Assembly: GCF_003573545.1 (NCBI RefSeq)
Contig: NZ_QWET01000001.1
Coordinates: 496,001-560,000, forward strand
Origin: Mariniphaga sediminis
GTDB taxonomy: Bacteria > Bacteroidota > Bacteroidia > Bacteroidales > Prolixibacteraceae
DNA: 64,000 nt
Direction: 5' to 3'
The position numbers and the translations under genes are program-made. Shown here piece after piece: positions 35,081 through 44,893 of this stretch. Every line of letters starts with the position of its first letter. The first letter of the stretch is position 1. Under the pieces are notes generated by a model, which worked only from the letters and a program-made list of their open reading frames with translations, did no database searches and was not told where the DNA came from.

Positions 35081-35800
35081 GTGAAGGCCATGGTATTTGC
35101 GGCGGGGCTTGGGACCCGGCTGAAAAATGAAACCCAAAATAAACCCAAAGCATTGGTGGAGATAGGAGGAAAACCTTTGCTGCAACGCACTATTGAAAAG
35201 TTGGCAGGGGAAGGTATTGAAGAGATCGTTGTAAATGTTCATCATTTTTCAGAATTGGTCATTGATTTTGTTCGCCGGAACGACTTTGGAGTTCCCGTAA
35301 GAATTTCAGATGAAACCGGGAAATTACTTGAAACCGGTGGTGGGTTAAAAAAAGCTGCTCCCCTTTTGTCTGGCGACAAACCTGTAGTTCTTTACAATGT
35401 GGATGTGTTGAGCAACCTGGATTTACAAATTCCGGTGAGGGAACATCTTCGCTCCGGTGCGCTGGCAACGTTGGTGGTGCGCAATCGGCAAACACAGCGC
35501 TATTTCAAGTTTAACAGTGAAAAACGACTGGTGGGTTGGATGAACAAAAAAACAGGGGAGAGCCGGATTGTTATTCCCAATGAGTTTGAGGGCTCGTCAG
35601 AAATGGCTTTCAGCGGAATTCATATTATAAGTCCCGATATTTTTAAGCTGATGCCGGAAGAAGACCGTTTTTCCATAAGGGACTTGTATCTTGGTTTGGC
35701 CGGAAAGTATCTCATTAAAGGTTTTTTCGATGAATCGGATTTGTGGATTGATGTAGGTAAACCCGATGAATTGGAAAGAGCCAGGAGCCGTTTTTTTTAG
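35081..35800 (+). CDS. Sugar-1-phosphate nucleotidyltransferase (MurU/mannose-1-P guanylyltransferase-like)
   Basis: Nucleotidyltransferase that makes an NDP-sugar from NTP and sugar-1-phosphate; 239 aa from GTG 35081 (reading M-K-A-M-V). An in-frame TTG at 35075 and ATG at 35090 are alternatives. The nucleotide-binding signature MVFAAGLGTRLKNETQNKPK is at 4-23, ALVEIGGKPLLQR follows, ETGGGLKKA near 85 binds the base/sugar, and VLYNVDVLSN carries a metal-binding Asp. LWIDVGKPDELERA is the usual C-terminal segment. Length fits the compact MurU/HddC-type enzymes. MurU activity (UDP-MurNAc recycling) is possible given a NamZ-type muramidase later in the window, but no AmgK-like kinase is adjacent. 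Confidence 0.87.
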   Translation: MKAMVFAAGLGTRLKNETQNKPKALVEIGGKPLLQRTIEKLAGEGIEEIVVNVHHFSELVIDFVRRNDFGVPVRISDETGKLLETGGGLKKAAPLLSGDKPVVLYNVDVLSNLDLQIPVREHLRSGALATLVVRNRQTQRYFKFNSEKRLVGWMNKKTGESRIVIPNEFEGSSEMAFSGIHIISPDIFKLMPEEDRFSIRDLYLGLAGKYLIKGFFDESDLWIDVGKPDELERARSRFF

Positions 35801-35840
35801 AAAATTAATTATATTTAGTCCAATATAAACAATCAGGAAA

Positions 35841-36968
35841 ATGAAAATACTAAAATTATTCCCGGTACTTTTGTTTTGTAGCATAACAATGGTACAGGCT
35901 CAAACAGACAATGGTGTTTTTCGGATGGATGAATTCAGGAATGCCAAAAAGCGGCCCATCATTCAAATTCCAGGTTTTGACGGTTACCAGACGTTAAAAT
36001 GCGACTTTCATATGCATACAGTGTTTTCAGACGGGCATGTTTGGCCCACTGTCAGGGTGCAGGAAGCCTGGCAGGAAGGATTGGATGTTATTGCCATTAC
36101 CGACCATGTGGAATACACACCACATTCCGGCGACGTAAAAGTAGATCACAATCGTGCATGGGAACTGGCTAAAGGTGTGGCTACCCAAAATAATATCGTA
36201 ATAATTAAAGGGACTGAAATTACACGAGCAACTCCACCGGGACACTTTAATGCCATATTTATTGGCGACGCTTCGGGCTATGTGGAAGGAAGGGAAAATG
36301 AAAAGGACAAAGAAGCTGTTTCAAAAGCGGTAGCACAGGATGCTTTCATTTTTTGGAACCACCCCGGATGGAAGGCAAGCCAAATTGAGGGGTCGTATGA
36401 ATGGATTGACTTCGTGGATGAATTGCATAATGAAAAAGTATTGAATGGAATAGAGGTTTTTAACGGGTTCTCTTTCCATAAAAAAGCACTCGACTGGTGT
36501 ATTGATAATGATCTGACCGTAATGGGATCATCCGACATTCATAACCTGGTAAAACATGATTACGATTTGGGAGATTATATTCATCGTTCCATGACATTGG
36601 TTTTTGCAAAAGAACGTACTGCCGAATCGGTAAGGGAAGCACTGGCGGCTGGCCGTACGGTTGCCTGGTCCAGTAAATACATTGCCGGGAAGGAAGAACA
36701 TGTCAGGAATCTGTTTTTTGCCTGTGTAGAAATGGGAAGCCCTTTCCATTCCGGCGACGGGAAAGATTATTTCGAGTTGAAAAACAACAGCGACTTATAT
36801 TTTGAGCTGGAACTAACATCGGGAGAGGGAACCAAAAAGGTCACCCTGTATCCCCGTTCGGCACAGGTAATTTTTGCAGCCGAAGGTCAGCAAAGCCTCG
36901 AATATAAGGTGCTTACTGCTTTTGTAAAAAGCAATAAAAACCTGGTGGTAAATATTCTGTTAAATTAG
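35841..36968 (+). CDS. Secreted PHP-domain phosphodiesterase (Sb-PDE-like)
   Basis: Exported PHP-superfamily metal-dependent phosphoesterase, 375 aa. Signal peptide 1-20 (LFPVLLFCSITMVQAQ). Metal-ligand motifs: CDFHMHTVFSDG near 54-65, VIAITDHVEYTPHSGD near 80-95, IIKGTEITR, FIFWNHPGW, and VMGSSDIHN near 232. The C-terminal 90 residues form a beta domain (YFELKNNSDLYFELELTSGE). Known Sb-PDE enzymes hydrolyse organophosphate diesters. The natural substrate in Bacteroidota is not established; phosphate or lipid-head-group scavenging is inference. It lies 40 bases after the nucleotidyltransferase and may share its promoter. Its stop is three bases from the opposing alaS stop. Confidence 0.87.
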   Translation: MKILKLFPVLLFCSITMVQAQTDNGVFRMDEFRNAKKRPIIQIPGFDGYQTLKCDFHMHTVFSDGHVWPTVRVQEAWQEGLDVIAITDHVEYTPHSGDVKVDHNRAWELAKGVATQNNIVIIKGTEITRATPPGHFNAIFIGDASGYVEGRENEKDKEAVSKAVAQDAFIFWNHPGWKASQIEGSYEWIDFVDELHNEKVLNGIEVFNGFSFHKKALDWCIDNDLTVMGSSDIHNLVKHDYDLGDYIHRSMTLVFAKERTAESVREALAAGRTVAWSSKYIAGKEEHVRNLFFACVEMGSPFHSGDGKDYFELKNNSDLYFELELTSGEGTKKVTLYPRSAQVIFAAEGQQSLEYKVLTAFVKSNKNLVVNILLN

Positions 36969-36971
36969 GTT

Positions 36972-39596
36972 TTAGTTTATAAAACTCAGCGCTTTTTCAA
37001 TGGCAGCCTGCAGGCCGGAAACATCTTTCCCGCCGGCTGTGGCGTAAAACGGCTGGCCGCCTCCGCCGCCTTTTATCTCGCGCCCTGCCTCGCGGACAAT
37101 CTGCCCGGCATTCAGCCCTTTTTCGTTTACCAGGTTTTCCGAAATCATTACCGTGAGGTTAGGCTTCCCGTCAATGTCGGCCCCCAAAACCAGATACAGG
37201 TTTTCTATCTCGTTTTTTAACTGGAAAGCTACGTCCTTCATCATGTTAGCACTAATTATATCTACCTGGAGGGCAATAATATTTACTCCTTTTTTTGTGA
37301 GTACTTTACTTTTTAGGTCGGCTTTCAGAATGTTGAGATGTTCACGTTCAAACCCTTCAATTTGTTTTGATAATTCGGTATTCTGTTTCAGCAAATTCAT
37401 CACACCGTCCAAAACATCTTTTGAGCCTTTTATCGTATCTCCAATGCTTTTTAATATTTTTAACTGGTCGTTTACATACTTTTCTGCCCGTTGGCCGGTA
37501 ATGGCTTCAATACGTCGCACTCCGGCAGCAATGGCGCTTTCCGACACTATTTTGAACAGCCCAATCTGACCTGTGGCTTCCACATGTATCCCTCCGCAAA
37601 GCTCAACCGATTCGCCAAATTTTATCACCCGCACCGATTCGCCGTACTTCTCTCCGAAAAGCATCATGGCTCCCATTTCCTGCGCCTGCTGAATGGGGAC
37701 TTCGCGATTTTCTTCCCGGTGTGTATTTTCCCTGATTTTTTTGTTCACAAGGGTTTCCACCTGCTCGATTTCCTCATCGGTCATTTTTTGGAAATGTGAA
37801 AAGTCGAACCGTAAATGATCGGCATTAACCAGCGAACCTTTTTGCTCCACATGGGTTCCCAGAACTTCTCGCAATGCAGCATGCAGCAGGTGAGTGGCTG
37901 TGTGGTTGTTGGCTGTGTTAAGTCGTTTCTCCCTGTTCACTACCGCCTGGAAGTGCCCTTCCGGATTTTCCGGAAGTTTTTCCGTCAGATGAACAATGAG
38001 GTTATTTTCTTTCTGTGTGTCGAAAATGGATGTTTTTACTCCGTCGACTTCAATGTAGCCTGAATCGCCTACCTGTCCCCCTGATTCGCCGTAAAACGGG
38101 GTTTGGTTGAATACAAGCTGGTAAAAAGTTTTTTTCTTTTGAATGACTTTCCGGTAGCGGGCAATGCTCACCTCGGCTTCTGTGGTGTCGTATCCAAGGA
38201 ACACGGTTTGATCGATTTTCCGGATTTCTACCCAGTCTCCTGTTTCCAGCTGGGCGGCATTTCGCGAACGGTTTTTCTGTGCTTCCATCTCTTTTTGGAA
38301 CCCATTTTCATCAATGCCCAGATTATTCTCACGGGCAATCAGGGCAGTAAGGTCAAGCGGAAAACCGAAAGTGTCATACAAAACAAAGGCATCTTTCCCG
38401 TCAATAAGGGGTTCATTTTTCTCCTTTGTTTTTGAAATCATTTCATCCAGCAACCTGATTCCGGTTGAAAGCGTTCTTAAAAATGATTCTTCTTCTTCTT
38501 TTATCACTTTTTCAATGAGTTGCTGTTGTGCGGCCAGTTCAGAGAATGTCTCACCCATCGTTGCTTTTAAAACCTCCACTAATTTATAAATGAATGGTTC
38601 TCTGAAGGAAAGGAATGTGTAGCCGTAACGTACTGCACGCCTCAAAATACGACGGATTACATATCCTGCTTTGTTGTTCGAGGGCAACTGTCCATCGGCG
38701 ATGGCAAAGGCAACGGCCCTTAAGTGGTCGGCGACCACGCGCATGGCGATGTCAGTTTTATCCTCGTTGCCGTATTTTATGCCACACAGTTTTTCAATTT
38801 CAGCAATGATATTCTGAAAAATGTCCGTATCGTAATTGGAAGTAACACCCTGCAAAGCCATACACAACCGTTCGAACCCCATTCCGGTATCAACATGTTT
38901 GGCAGGCAGTTCCTCAAGGCTGCCGTTGGCTCTCCTGTTAAACTGAATAAATACAAGATTCCATATTTCAATTACCAGCGGGTGATCTTTATTTACCAAT
39001 TCGTGACCGGGAATACGGGCAATCTCTTCTTTGGAACGAAGGTCTACGTGAATTTCAGAGCAGGGGCCACAGGGACCTGTTTCGCCCATTTCCCAAAAGT
39101 TATCTTTTTTGCTGCCATTCAAAACCCGTTCTTTCGGGAGGTGATTTTCCCAAAAACCTGCAGCTTCGTTGTCGCGTTCCAGGTTGTCGTCTTCACTGCC
39201 TTCAAATACGGTGGCATACAAACGTTCAGCCGGAATTTCCATGCGTTCTACCAGGAACTCCCATGCCCAGTTGATGGCTTCTTCTTTAAAGTAATCTCCA
39301 AATGACCAGTTACCCAGCATCTCGAACATGGTGTGGTGGTATGTGTCCAGTCCTACTTCTTCCAAATCATTGTGTTTTCCTGACACCCGCAAACATTTTT
39401 GCGTATCGGTCACGCGGGGCCATTTAACCGACTCATTACCCAGAAACTGATCTTTAAACTGGTTCATTCCGGCATTGGTAAACATGAGGGTTGGATCGCC
39501 TTTCACTACCATGGGGGCTGAATTCACTACCTGGTGATTTTTTTCTTTGAAAAAATCAAGAAAAGCATTTCGTATTTCTTTCGATGTCAACTTCAT
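36972..39596 (-). CDS. alaS: Alanine--tRNA ligase
   Basis: Alanyl-tRNA synthetase, 874 aa, full length. Class II catalytic core about 1-250 ([69 protein letters not shown]). tRNA-binding helices follow to about 460. The editing domain has the zinc ligands [17 protein letters not shown] and [12 protein letters not shown]. The C-terminal DHHA1 domain ends [16 protein letters not shown]. It is divergent from the M23 peptidase gene and convergent with the PHP gene. No unusual substitutions were seen. Confidence 0.97.
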   Translation of the reverse strand: MKLTSKEIRNAFLDFFKEKNHQVVNSAPMVVKGDPTLMFTNAGMNQFKDQFLGNESVKWPRVTDTQKCLRVSGKHNDLEEVGLDTYHHTMFEMLGNWSFGDYFKEEAINWAWEFLVERMEIPAERLYATVFEGSEDDNLERDNEAAGFWENHLPKERVLNGSKKDNFWEMGETGPCGPCSEIHVDLRSKEEIARIPGHELVNKDHPLVIEIWNLVFIQFNRRANGSLEELPAKHVDTGMGFERLCMALQGVTSNYDTDIFQNIIAEIEKLCGIKYGNEDKTDIAMRVVADHLRAVAFAIADGQLPSNNKAGYVIRRILRRAVRYGYTFLSFREPFIYKLVEVLKATMGETFSELAAQQQLIEKVIKEEEESFLRTLSTGIRLLDEMISKTKEKNEPLIDGKDAFVLYDTFGFPLDLTALIARENNLGIDENGFQKEMEAQKNRSRNAAQLETGDWVEIRKIDQTVFLGYDTTEAEVSIARYRKVIQKKKTFYQLVFNQTPFYGESGGQVGDSGYIEVDGVKTSIFDTQKENNLIVHLTEKLPENPEGHFQAVVNREKRLNTANNHTATHLLHAALREVLGTHVEQKGSLVNADHLRFDFSHFQKMTDEEIEQVETLVNKKIRENTHREENREVPIQQAQEMGAMMLFGEKYGESVRVIKFGESVELCGGIHVEATGQIGLFKIVSESAIAAGVRRIEAITGQRAEKYVNDQLKILKSIGDTIKGSKDVLDGVMNLLKQNTELSKQIEGFEREHLNILKADLKSKVLTKKGVNIIALQVDIISANMMKDVAFQLKNEIENLYLVLGADIDGKPNLTVMISENLVNEKGLNAGQIVREAGREIKGGGGGQPFYATAGGKDVSGLQAAIEKALSFIN

Positions 39597-39648
39597 TCCA
39601 AATATTATTCTGTCGTTTTGTTAAAAATTTTTAAAGCAAATTAAACAA

Positions 39649-39746
39649 CTTGCCTGATTGTAAGTTATTTGTTTAATTTTGCGGCGTGAGAAAATTTCAC
39701 AGCGTTTTTAAAATTCTTGCAAAGTTAGGTGTTTTAATTAATTTTG
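39649..39746 (+). promoter_or_regulatory. Two tandem candidate promoters for the M23 gene
   Basis: Distal: CTTG (39649-39652), 21-base spacer, TAATTTTG (39674-39681). Proximal: CTTG (39716-39719), 19-base spacer, TAATTTTG (39739-39746). Both have an exact -7 element and a one-mismatch -33 element. The proximal one would give a 5' leader of about 29 bases. Confidence 0.45.
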
Positions 39747-39781
39747 CTTAAAACAGGAAATAAAAATAGCCGGTACTTTAT

Positions 39782-40762
39782 ATGGCGAAAAAGAAATATA
39801 AATTTAATCCCGACACTCTAAGTTATGAACGAGTGGGAATTTCGTTCAAAGAAAAATTCGGAAAAATACTTACCTACCTGTCAAGCAGTTTTGCCCTGGC
39901 ATTAATTATGGTGGTTATTTTTCTGAACTATTACGAAACACCCCGTTCCAAGGCTTTGAAAAGGGAAAACCAACAGTTGATCAGTCAATATGAGTTAATG
40001 CAGCACGATCTCGGGCGTATTGAAAATGTGCTGGCTGATTTACAACAACGCGACGATAATATTTACCGGGTGATTTTTGAGGCTGATCCAATTCCTTCCT
40101 CTATCAGGAAAGCCGGATTTGGAGGAGTGAACAAATATTCGCACCTGGAGAACCTGAATAATTCTGAGTTGATTATTGAAACGGCCCGGAAGCTGGATGT
40201 GCTGGCAAAAGAAGCTTACATTCAGTCTAAATCGTATGATGAGGTTTTAGAGCAGGCTTTGAACAAGGAAAAGATGCTGGCCAGTATTCCGGCCATTATG
40301 CCGGTGGCCAACGAAGACCTGAAACGGACGGCCAGTGGTTGGGGCTACCGTATCCACCCGATCTATAAAGTTCGGAAAATGCACTACGGCATGGATTTTA
40401 CAGCCCCGGTAGGTACACCGATTTATTCTACAGGAGATGGTAAAGTGGTTGAAGTAAGTGGTTCAAAACGCAGTCGTTCAGGCTTCGGACTCATGGTGAA
40501 AATTGATCATGGATACGGTTATGAAACCATTTATGCCCATTTGAACTCGTTTAATGTACGGCTCGGGCAAGTAGTAAAACGGGGAGATGTGATTGGCTAT
40601 GTTGGAAACACCGGTGGCTCTACTGCTCCCCACCTGCATTATGAAGTGCACCGAAGCGGAAGCGCAGTAAATCCGCAGCACTATTACTTTAAAGACCTTA
40701 CCCCGCAGGAATATGAAAGGATGATTGCCATCTCTTCTAATATTGGTCAGACACTCGATTAA
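39782..40762 (+). CDS. M23-family (LytM) peptidoglycan endopeptidase, membrane-anchored
   Basis: 326 aa, one N-terminal transmembrane helix at about 34-52 (SFALALIMVVIFLNYY), a coiled-coil stretch about 58-92 (KALKRENQQLISQYELMQHD), then a LytM domain about 185-310. Zinc-site motifs are complete: KMHYGMDFTAPVGTPI (His and Asp), TIYAHLNS, and PHLHYEVHRSG (HxH). The family cuts peptidoglycan cross-bridges or activates amidases during envelope growth; the coiled coil resembles EnvC/NlpD-like regulators. It begins a plus-strand run with a MerR-like regulator and Nif3, with gaps of 6 and 1 bases. Confidence 0.92.
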   Translation: MAKKKYKFNPDTLSYERVGISFKEKFGKILTYLSSSFALALIMVVIFLNYYETPRSKALKRENQQLISQYELMQHDLGRIENVLADLQQRDDNIYRVIFEADPIPSSIRKAGFGGVNKYSHLENLNNSELIIETARKLDVLAKEAYIQSKSYDEVLEQALNKEKMLASIPAIMPVANEDLKRTASGWGYRIHPIYKVRKMHYGMDFTAPVGTPIYSTGDGKVVEVSGSKRSRSGFGLMVKIDHGYGYETIYAHLNSFNVRLGQVVKRGDVIGYVGNTGGSTAPHLHYEVHRSGSAVNPQHYYFKDLTPQEYERMIAISSNIGQTLD

Positions 40763-40768
40763 CCCGAA

Positions 40769-41110
40769 GTGCCGTATAAAAAGCCGAAAATAGAAAAAGT
40801 TTTTTTCTCCATTGGAGAAGTTGCTGAAATGGTTGGTGTTACGCCGTCCTCAATCCGCTATTGGGAAAGCAGTTTCGATGAATTGGCGCCCCGGAAAAGC
40901 GGCAAAGGCACCCGTCTTTTTTCTTTGGACGACCTCGAAACCGTGAAGTTTATTCACCACCTGGTAAAGGAACGCGGGATGACGATAAAAGGGGCGCAGC
41001 AAAAGTTAAAAGATAACCGGCAGGAGACTGCTAATTCGTGGGAAATAGTAAAACGTTTGCAGAAGATAAAGGAAGAGTTGGTAGCAATAAAAGATGAAAT
41101 GGGAGAATAG
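40769..41110 (+). CDS. MerR-family transcriptional regulator (short)
   Basis: 113-aa DNA-binding protein. The winged helix is at about 12-80: VFFSIGEVAEMVGVTPSSIR then YWESSFDELAPRKSGKGTRL, FSLDDLETVKFIHHLVKERG. A short helix follows (VKRLQKIKEELVAIKDEMGE), with no effector-binding domain and no metal-binding Cys. GTG at 40769 is the only sensible start: an in-frame TAA (of the M23 gene's tail region) lies just upstream and the next ATG is within the HTH. This short MerR with M23 and Nif3 is a conserved Bacteroidota arrangement. Its target is unknown. Confidence 0.9.
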   Translation: MPYKKPKIEKVFFSIGEVAEMVGVTPSSIRYWESSFDELAPRKSGKGTRLFSLDDLETVKFIHHLVKERGMTIKGAQQKLKDNRQETANSWEIVKRLQKIKEELVAIKDEMGE

Positions 41111-41111
41111 T

Positions 41112-42209
41112 ATGCTGAAAATAAAAGAAATAGTACATTTTCTTGAAACCGTTGCTCCGCCGGCCTTGCAGGAATCGTATGACAATGCAGGTTTGATTGT
41201 CGGCAGTCCGGAAGCAGAGGTGTCATCAGCTCTGATAGCTCTTGATGTTACCGAAGCCTTAGTGGACGAAGCCATTGAAAAAAATGCTGGTTTAATAGTT
41301 GCACATCATCCCGTTATCTTTTCGGGTTTGAAAAAACTGACCGGCAGAAACGAAGTGGAACGTACCGTTATAAAGGCGGTAAAAAACGATATCGCCATTT
41401 ATGCTGCTCACACCAACCTGGATGCAGTATCCGGAGGAGTAAATACCAAAATCTGTCAAAAACTGGGTTTGAAAAATTGCAGGGTGTTGCAAGCAGTTAC
41501 TGGTCAGTTAAAAAAGCTGGTTGTATTTATTCCGCATGAAGCTGCCGATAAAGTGCGCAATGCCGTTTTTGAAGCGGGGGCCGGTCATATTGGGAATTAC
41601 GATTATTGTGGTTACAACCTGGATGGTACCGGAAGTTTTAGGGCAGGCGAGGGAACCAATCCTTACGTTGGAGAGAAAGGTAAAGTACATTACGAAAAAG
41701 AAATTCGGTTTGAGACGATTTTTCCGGCCTGGTTGCAGGGGAAAATTATAAAAGCACTGGTTGATGCCCATCCATACGAAGAGCCCGCCTACGATATTTA
41801 TTCACTGGAAAACTCTCTTGAACAGGCTGGTATGGGAATGATGGGGGAATTGGAAGAACCAGTAGATGAAAAGGATTTTTTAACTTCTCTGAAAGAAGTG
41901 TTTGATACTGGTTGCATCAAACACACGGCTCTCAGGGGTAAAAGTGTAAAGCGAGTGGCAGTTTGCGGAGGCGCCGGTTCCTTTTTACTGGGAAATGCCA
42001 TTTCGAATGGCGCCGACTTTTTTGTGTCTGCCGATTTTAAATACCATCAGTTTTTCGATGCCGAAAATAAAATTGTGATCGCCGATATTGGGCATTTTGA
42101 GAGTGAGCAATTCACTAAAGAACTTTTTTATGAATTACTTACCAAAAAATTCCCTACATTTGCAGTCCGTTTTTCGGAGGTAAACACCAATCCGGTATTT
42201 TATTTCTGA
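41112..42209 (+). CDS. Nif3-like dinuclear metal centre hexameric protein
   Basis: NIF3/YbgI/YqfO-family protein, 365 aa, expected to form a toroidal hexamer with a two-metal site. Motifs: LQESYDNAGLIVGSPEAEVS near 20-39, LIVAHHPVIFSG near 63-74 (His ligands), IAIYAAHTNLDAVSGGVN, and the C-terminal IADIGHFESEQFTKELFYEL (His and Glu ligands). The middle about 100 residues (KKLVVFIPHEAADKVRNAVF ... PYEEPAYDIYSLE) are the PII-like insert of the longer subtype. Biochemical role is debated; it is sometimes annotated as GTP cyclohydrolase type 2. ATG 41112 is preferred over 41094, which overlaps the MerR gene. Confidence 0.92.
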   Translation: MLKIKEIVHFLETVAPPALQESYDNAGLIVGSPEAEVSSALIALDVTEALVDEAIEKNAGLIVAHHPVIFSGLKKLTGRNEVERTVIKAVKNDIAIYAAHTNLDAVSGGVNTKICQKLGLKNCRVLQAVTGQLKKLVVFIPHEAADKVRNAVFEAGAGHIGNYDYCGYNLDGTGSFRAGEGTNPYVGEKGKVHYEKEIRFETIFPAWLQGKIIKALVDAHPYEEPAYDIYSLENSLEQAGMGMMGELEEPVDEKDFLTSLKEVFDTGCIKHTALRGKSVKRVAVCGGAGSFLLGNAISNGADFFVSADFKYHQFFDAENKIVIADIGHFESEQFTKELFYELLTKKFPTFAVRFSEVNTNPVFYF

Positions 42210-42241
42210 TTTTAATGAATTGAATTTTAAAAGATTACAGC

Positions 42242-43012
42242 ATGAGTGTATCAATTCCAAAACAAGAAGACAAGGACATTTCTATCGAAGAAAAGTTACG
42301 CGCATTGCATGAATTGCAAAGTGTAGTTTCTGAGATCGATAAAATAAAAACCCTACGGGGTGAATTGCCGCTCGAAGTTCAGGACCTCGAAGATGAAATT
42401 GCAGGGTTGAGGACCAGGATTGTTAACCTCGAGGATGAGATTAAAACGCTTGAAACGGCAATCAATAACAAAAAAATTGCAATAAAGGATTCTGAATCAC
42501 TGATTGCAAAATACACGGAGCAGCAAAATAACGTGAGAAACAACCGTGAATTCGATTCTCTTTCAAAGGAGATTGAATTTCAGACGCTTGAAATTGAACT
42601 TTCCGAAAAAAGAATCAAGGAATACAGCGTTGAGATGGCGGAGAAGAAGGAGACCATCGAATCCTCAAAAAGTTTGCTGAAAGAACGTGAAGAAGATCTG
42701 GAAAGGAAGAAAAGCGAGTTAAACGAAATTACTCAGGAAACCAAAATTGAAGAAGAAAAACTCAAAGGTAAGGCTGAAAAAATCGAATCGTTTATTGAAC
42801 CTCGCTTGCTTACCGCTTTTAAACGTATTCGCAAAAATGCACGAAACGGTTTGTCAGTGGTTACCATCCAGCGTGATGCCTGTGGCGGTTGCTTTAATAA
42901 GATCCCTCCGCAGCGTCAGTTGGATATTGCCAGCCGCAAAAAAATCATTGTTTGCGAGTATTGTGGCCGAATACTGGTGGATAAAGACATCAGTGTCGTA
43001 GAGGTCGAATAA
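42242..43012 (+). CDS. Coiled-coil protein with C-terminal C4 zinc ribbon
   Basis: 256 aa. Residues about 20-190 form a long antiparallel-type coiled coil (heptads in LHELQSVVSEIDKIKTLRGE, LRTRIVNLEDEIKTLETAIN and KELIESSKSLL-like segments). The C-terminal domain has two CxxC pairs: DACGGCFNKIPPQRQLD and IIVCEYCGRILVD, the zf-RING_7 (PF02591) pattern. The family is often encoded next to Nif3, as here (32-base gap), suggesting a shared but unknown role, perhaps in nucleic-acid binding. A strong hairpin terminator follows. Confidence 0.92.
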   Translation: MSVSIPKQEDKDISIEEKLRALHELQSVVSEIDKIKTLRGELPLEVQDLEDEIAGLRTRIVNLEDEIKTLETAINNKKIAIKDSESLIAKYTEQQNNVRNNREFDSLSKEIEFQTLEIELSEKRIKEYSVEMAEKKETIESSKSLLKEREEDLERKKSELNEITQETKIEEEKLKGKAEKIESFIEPRLLTAFKRIRKNARNGLSVVTIQRDACGGCFNKIPPQRQLDIASRKKIIVCEYCGRILVDKDISVVEVE

Positions 43013-43038
43013 CCAGGTACTACCCTGAATCCCTTGTC

Positions 43039-43102
43039 ACCCCCTTTGATTGGTAATGTGCTTTAAAAATGAGGACATACCAGTCAAAGGGGGTAAGTTT
43101 TT
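43039..43102 (+). terminator. Long-stem terminator after the M23/MerR/Nif3 run
   Basis: ACCCCCTTTGA (from 43039) pairs with TCAAAGGGGGT (ending 43094). The stem extends through TTGGTA/TACCAG with few mismatches, around a loop at about 43060-43074. AAGTTTTT follows. Position right after the zinc-ribbon gene supports an intrinsic terminator. Confidence 0.7.
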
Positions 43103-43216
43103 AATAGTGGGTTTGATATGGTTTAGGCCGTTCTTGCTTTTTAGGAAATAATGCAGCCCACCAGTACCAGAAACTTTTCCTTTCTTTTTTTGTTGAATGT
43201 AAAAATTCAAATTAGC

Positions 43217-44092
43217 ATGAGACGCATAATTACACTTTTTGTTTTTTTATTGGCTGCTGTTGGCATGGTGGCCCAGGACACACAAGATACTACTTACTGG
43301 AACGTATCGGGGCAGGCCTCGGTAAATTTTAGCCAGGTTTCATTTTCCAACTGGATTGGGGGTGGTAAAAACTCCGTTTCGGGAGTAGGGCTGTTTGATA
43401 TAAATGCCAACTATGAGAAAGATAAAATTCATTGGGAGAATACCTTGAAAACCGGTTATGGTTTGCTTAAAGAGGGGGAGGACGAGGCAGTAAAAACCGA
43501 TGATAAACTGGAGTTAAATTCAAAGTTAGGAGTGGAGATGAGAAAAGAAAACCTGTTGTTTTCTTCGTTCCTAAATTTTTTAACACAGTTTGCCGACGGA
43601 TACAGATATCCCAACACAACAGACAAAATTTCCCGGATTTTTGCACCGGCTTATCTTACTGTGGCTACGGGTTTCGATTATCAGCCTTCAGAAATGTTTT
43701 CATTGTTTCTGACACCGGTGTCTGGAAAGTTTACGTTTGTTGCTGATGATACTCTTTCGGCGGCAGGGGCTTTTGGCGTAAAGCCGGGTAAAAAAATGAG
43801 AGCTGAAATGGGGGCGAGCCTGAAAAGTGAATTTAAAACCCCGGTTATGAAAAATGTGAACCTGTCAACGACTCTTACACTTTTTTCCAACTACTTTAAT
43901 GAGCCCCAAAATATCGATGTAAAATGGGATGTGGCTGTGAATATGAAAATCAACGATTACCTGTCTGCCAACCTGTTGACAAACCTGGTGTACGATCATG
44001 ATATCCTTATTCCGATCGACGATGAAGGGAATACCGGAAGAAGGATACAGATGAAACAGTTATTTGGGGTAGGGTTGAGTTATAAATTTTAA
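43217..44092 (+). CDS. DUF3078-family outer-membrane-like protein
   Basis: 291 aa from ATG 43217, which begins directly with a signal peptide (RRIITLFVFLLAAVGMVAQ). An in-frame ATG at 43151 would add a long pre-sequence and is unlikely. The mature part shows alternating beta strands with aromatic girdles (WNVSGQASVNFSQVSFSNW, NTLKTGYGLLKEGEDE, YLTVATGFDYQPSEMFSLFL) and ends in F (FGVGLSYKF), as outer-membrane barrels do. DUF3078 proteins are Bacteroidota-restricted and uncharacterised. The gene is convergent with the TPM genes, six bases away. Confidence 0.87.
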   Translation: MRRIITLFVFLLAAVGMVAQDTQDTTYWNVSGQASVNFSQVSFSNWIGGGKNSVSGVGLFDINANYEKDKIHWENTLKTGYGLLKEGEDEAVKTDDKLELNSKLGVEMRKENLLFSSFLNFLTQFADGYRYPNTTDKISRIFAPAYLTVATGFDYQPSEMFSLFLTPVSGKFTFVADDTLSAAGAFGVKPGKKMRAEMGASLKSEFKTPVMKNVNLSTTLTLFSNYFNEPQNIDVKWDVAVNMKINDYLSANLLTNLVYDHDILIPIDDEGNTGRRIQMKQLFGVGLSYKF

Positions 44093-44098
44093 AAAGGG

Positions 44099-44893
44099 TT
44101 ACCAGCTTCCGCCTGCGCCACCGCCGCCGAAGCCACCGCCACCAAACCCGCCGAAGCCGCCACCTCCGCCAAATCCACCGCTTCCGGATGAAAAGTTATT
44201 GAATGAGCCTCTGTGGGATCCCCCACCAGACAACAGGCCCAACGCAATCCAAAGTGGCAGGTTTTTCCCGGGGGAATAGTGTCTCCGGCTCCGTCCCCGC
44301 AGGATAGGGATCACTACAAAAAACAGGATAAAAAGGATGAGCAGAACGGGAAAACCACCGCTCCTTTGGGCATAATTTTCCCGGTAGTATTCTGCGGTAT
44401 ATTCTCCGCGTGTAATATCCATTATCACATTAATACCACTTTCGAGCCCTTTGAAATAATTATTTTCCTTGAAGTGAGGAATCATTTCTGTATCAATGAT
44501 GGCGCCGTTTACCACGGCATCCGGCAAAATACCTTCCAATCCGTAGCCGGTGGCAATAAATATTTGTCCGGGGTCATTGCCGCTTTTGGGTTTCAGTAAA
44601 ACAACGAGTCCGTTGTCCTTTCCTTTTTGGCCGACTCCCCATTTTTCCCCCAACCGGAAAGCATAATCACCGGGATCATATCCTTCAAGGTCTTTTACCG
44701 TAACCACTACTATTTGGGTAGACGTTTCGCGGGCAAACTGTTCGAGTTTACTTTCCAGCCTGCCGTATTCCGTTTGCTGGAGAACCCCGGCAAAATCGTT
44801 TACCAATCGCGGAGGCTCAGGGCGATTCGGTATTTCGGCTTTTAAAACAGTAAATCCGAATAAGGCTATTAGTAAGATGAATAATTTTTTCAT
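44099..44893 (-). CDS. TPM-domain protein with signal peptide and glycine-rich tail
   Basis: 264 aa. Signal peptide 1-19 (LFILLIALFGFTVLKAE). The TPM domain lies at about 28-150 (LVNDFAGVLQQTEYGRLESK, STQIVVVTVKDLEGYDPGDY, IFIATGYGLEGILPDAVVNG). One transmembrane helix is near 178-195 (FPVLLILFILFFVVIPIL). The tail is Gly/Ser-rich (repeats of GGFGG and GGGG) ending GAGGSW. This YgcG-like architecture is thought to act in the envelope, possibly in photosystem/protein-quality-like roles for the domain; no clear activity is known in bacteria. The start overlaps the stop of the next upstream TPM gene (ATGA). Confidence 0.9.
   Translation of the reverse strand: MKKLFILLIALFGFTVLKAEIPNRPEPPRLVNDFAGVLQQTEYGRLESKLEQFARETSTQIVVVTVKDLEGYDPGDYAFRLGEKWGVGQKGKDNGLVVLLKPKSGNDPGQIFIATGYGLEGILPDAVVNGAIIDTEMIPHFKENNYFKGLESGINVIMDITRGEYTAEYYRENYAQRSGGFPVLLILFILFFVVIPILRGRSRRHYSPGKNLPLWIALGLLSGGGSHRGSFNNFSSGSGGFGGGGGFGGFGGGGFGGGGAGGSW

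Noticed and set aside
34841-35245. 134-codon minus-strand frame before the nucleotidyltransferase
   Set aside because: Its first half is antisense to the nucleotidyltransferase signature; the rest has no family pattern and lacks a promoter match.
38724-39305. 193-codon plus-strand frame within alaS
   Set aside because: It is the shadow of the conserved catalytic core of alanyl-tRNA synthetase on the other strand.
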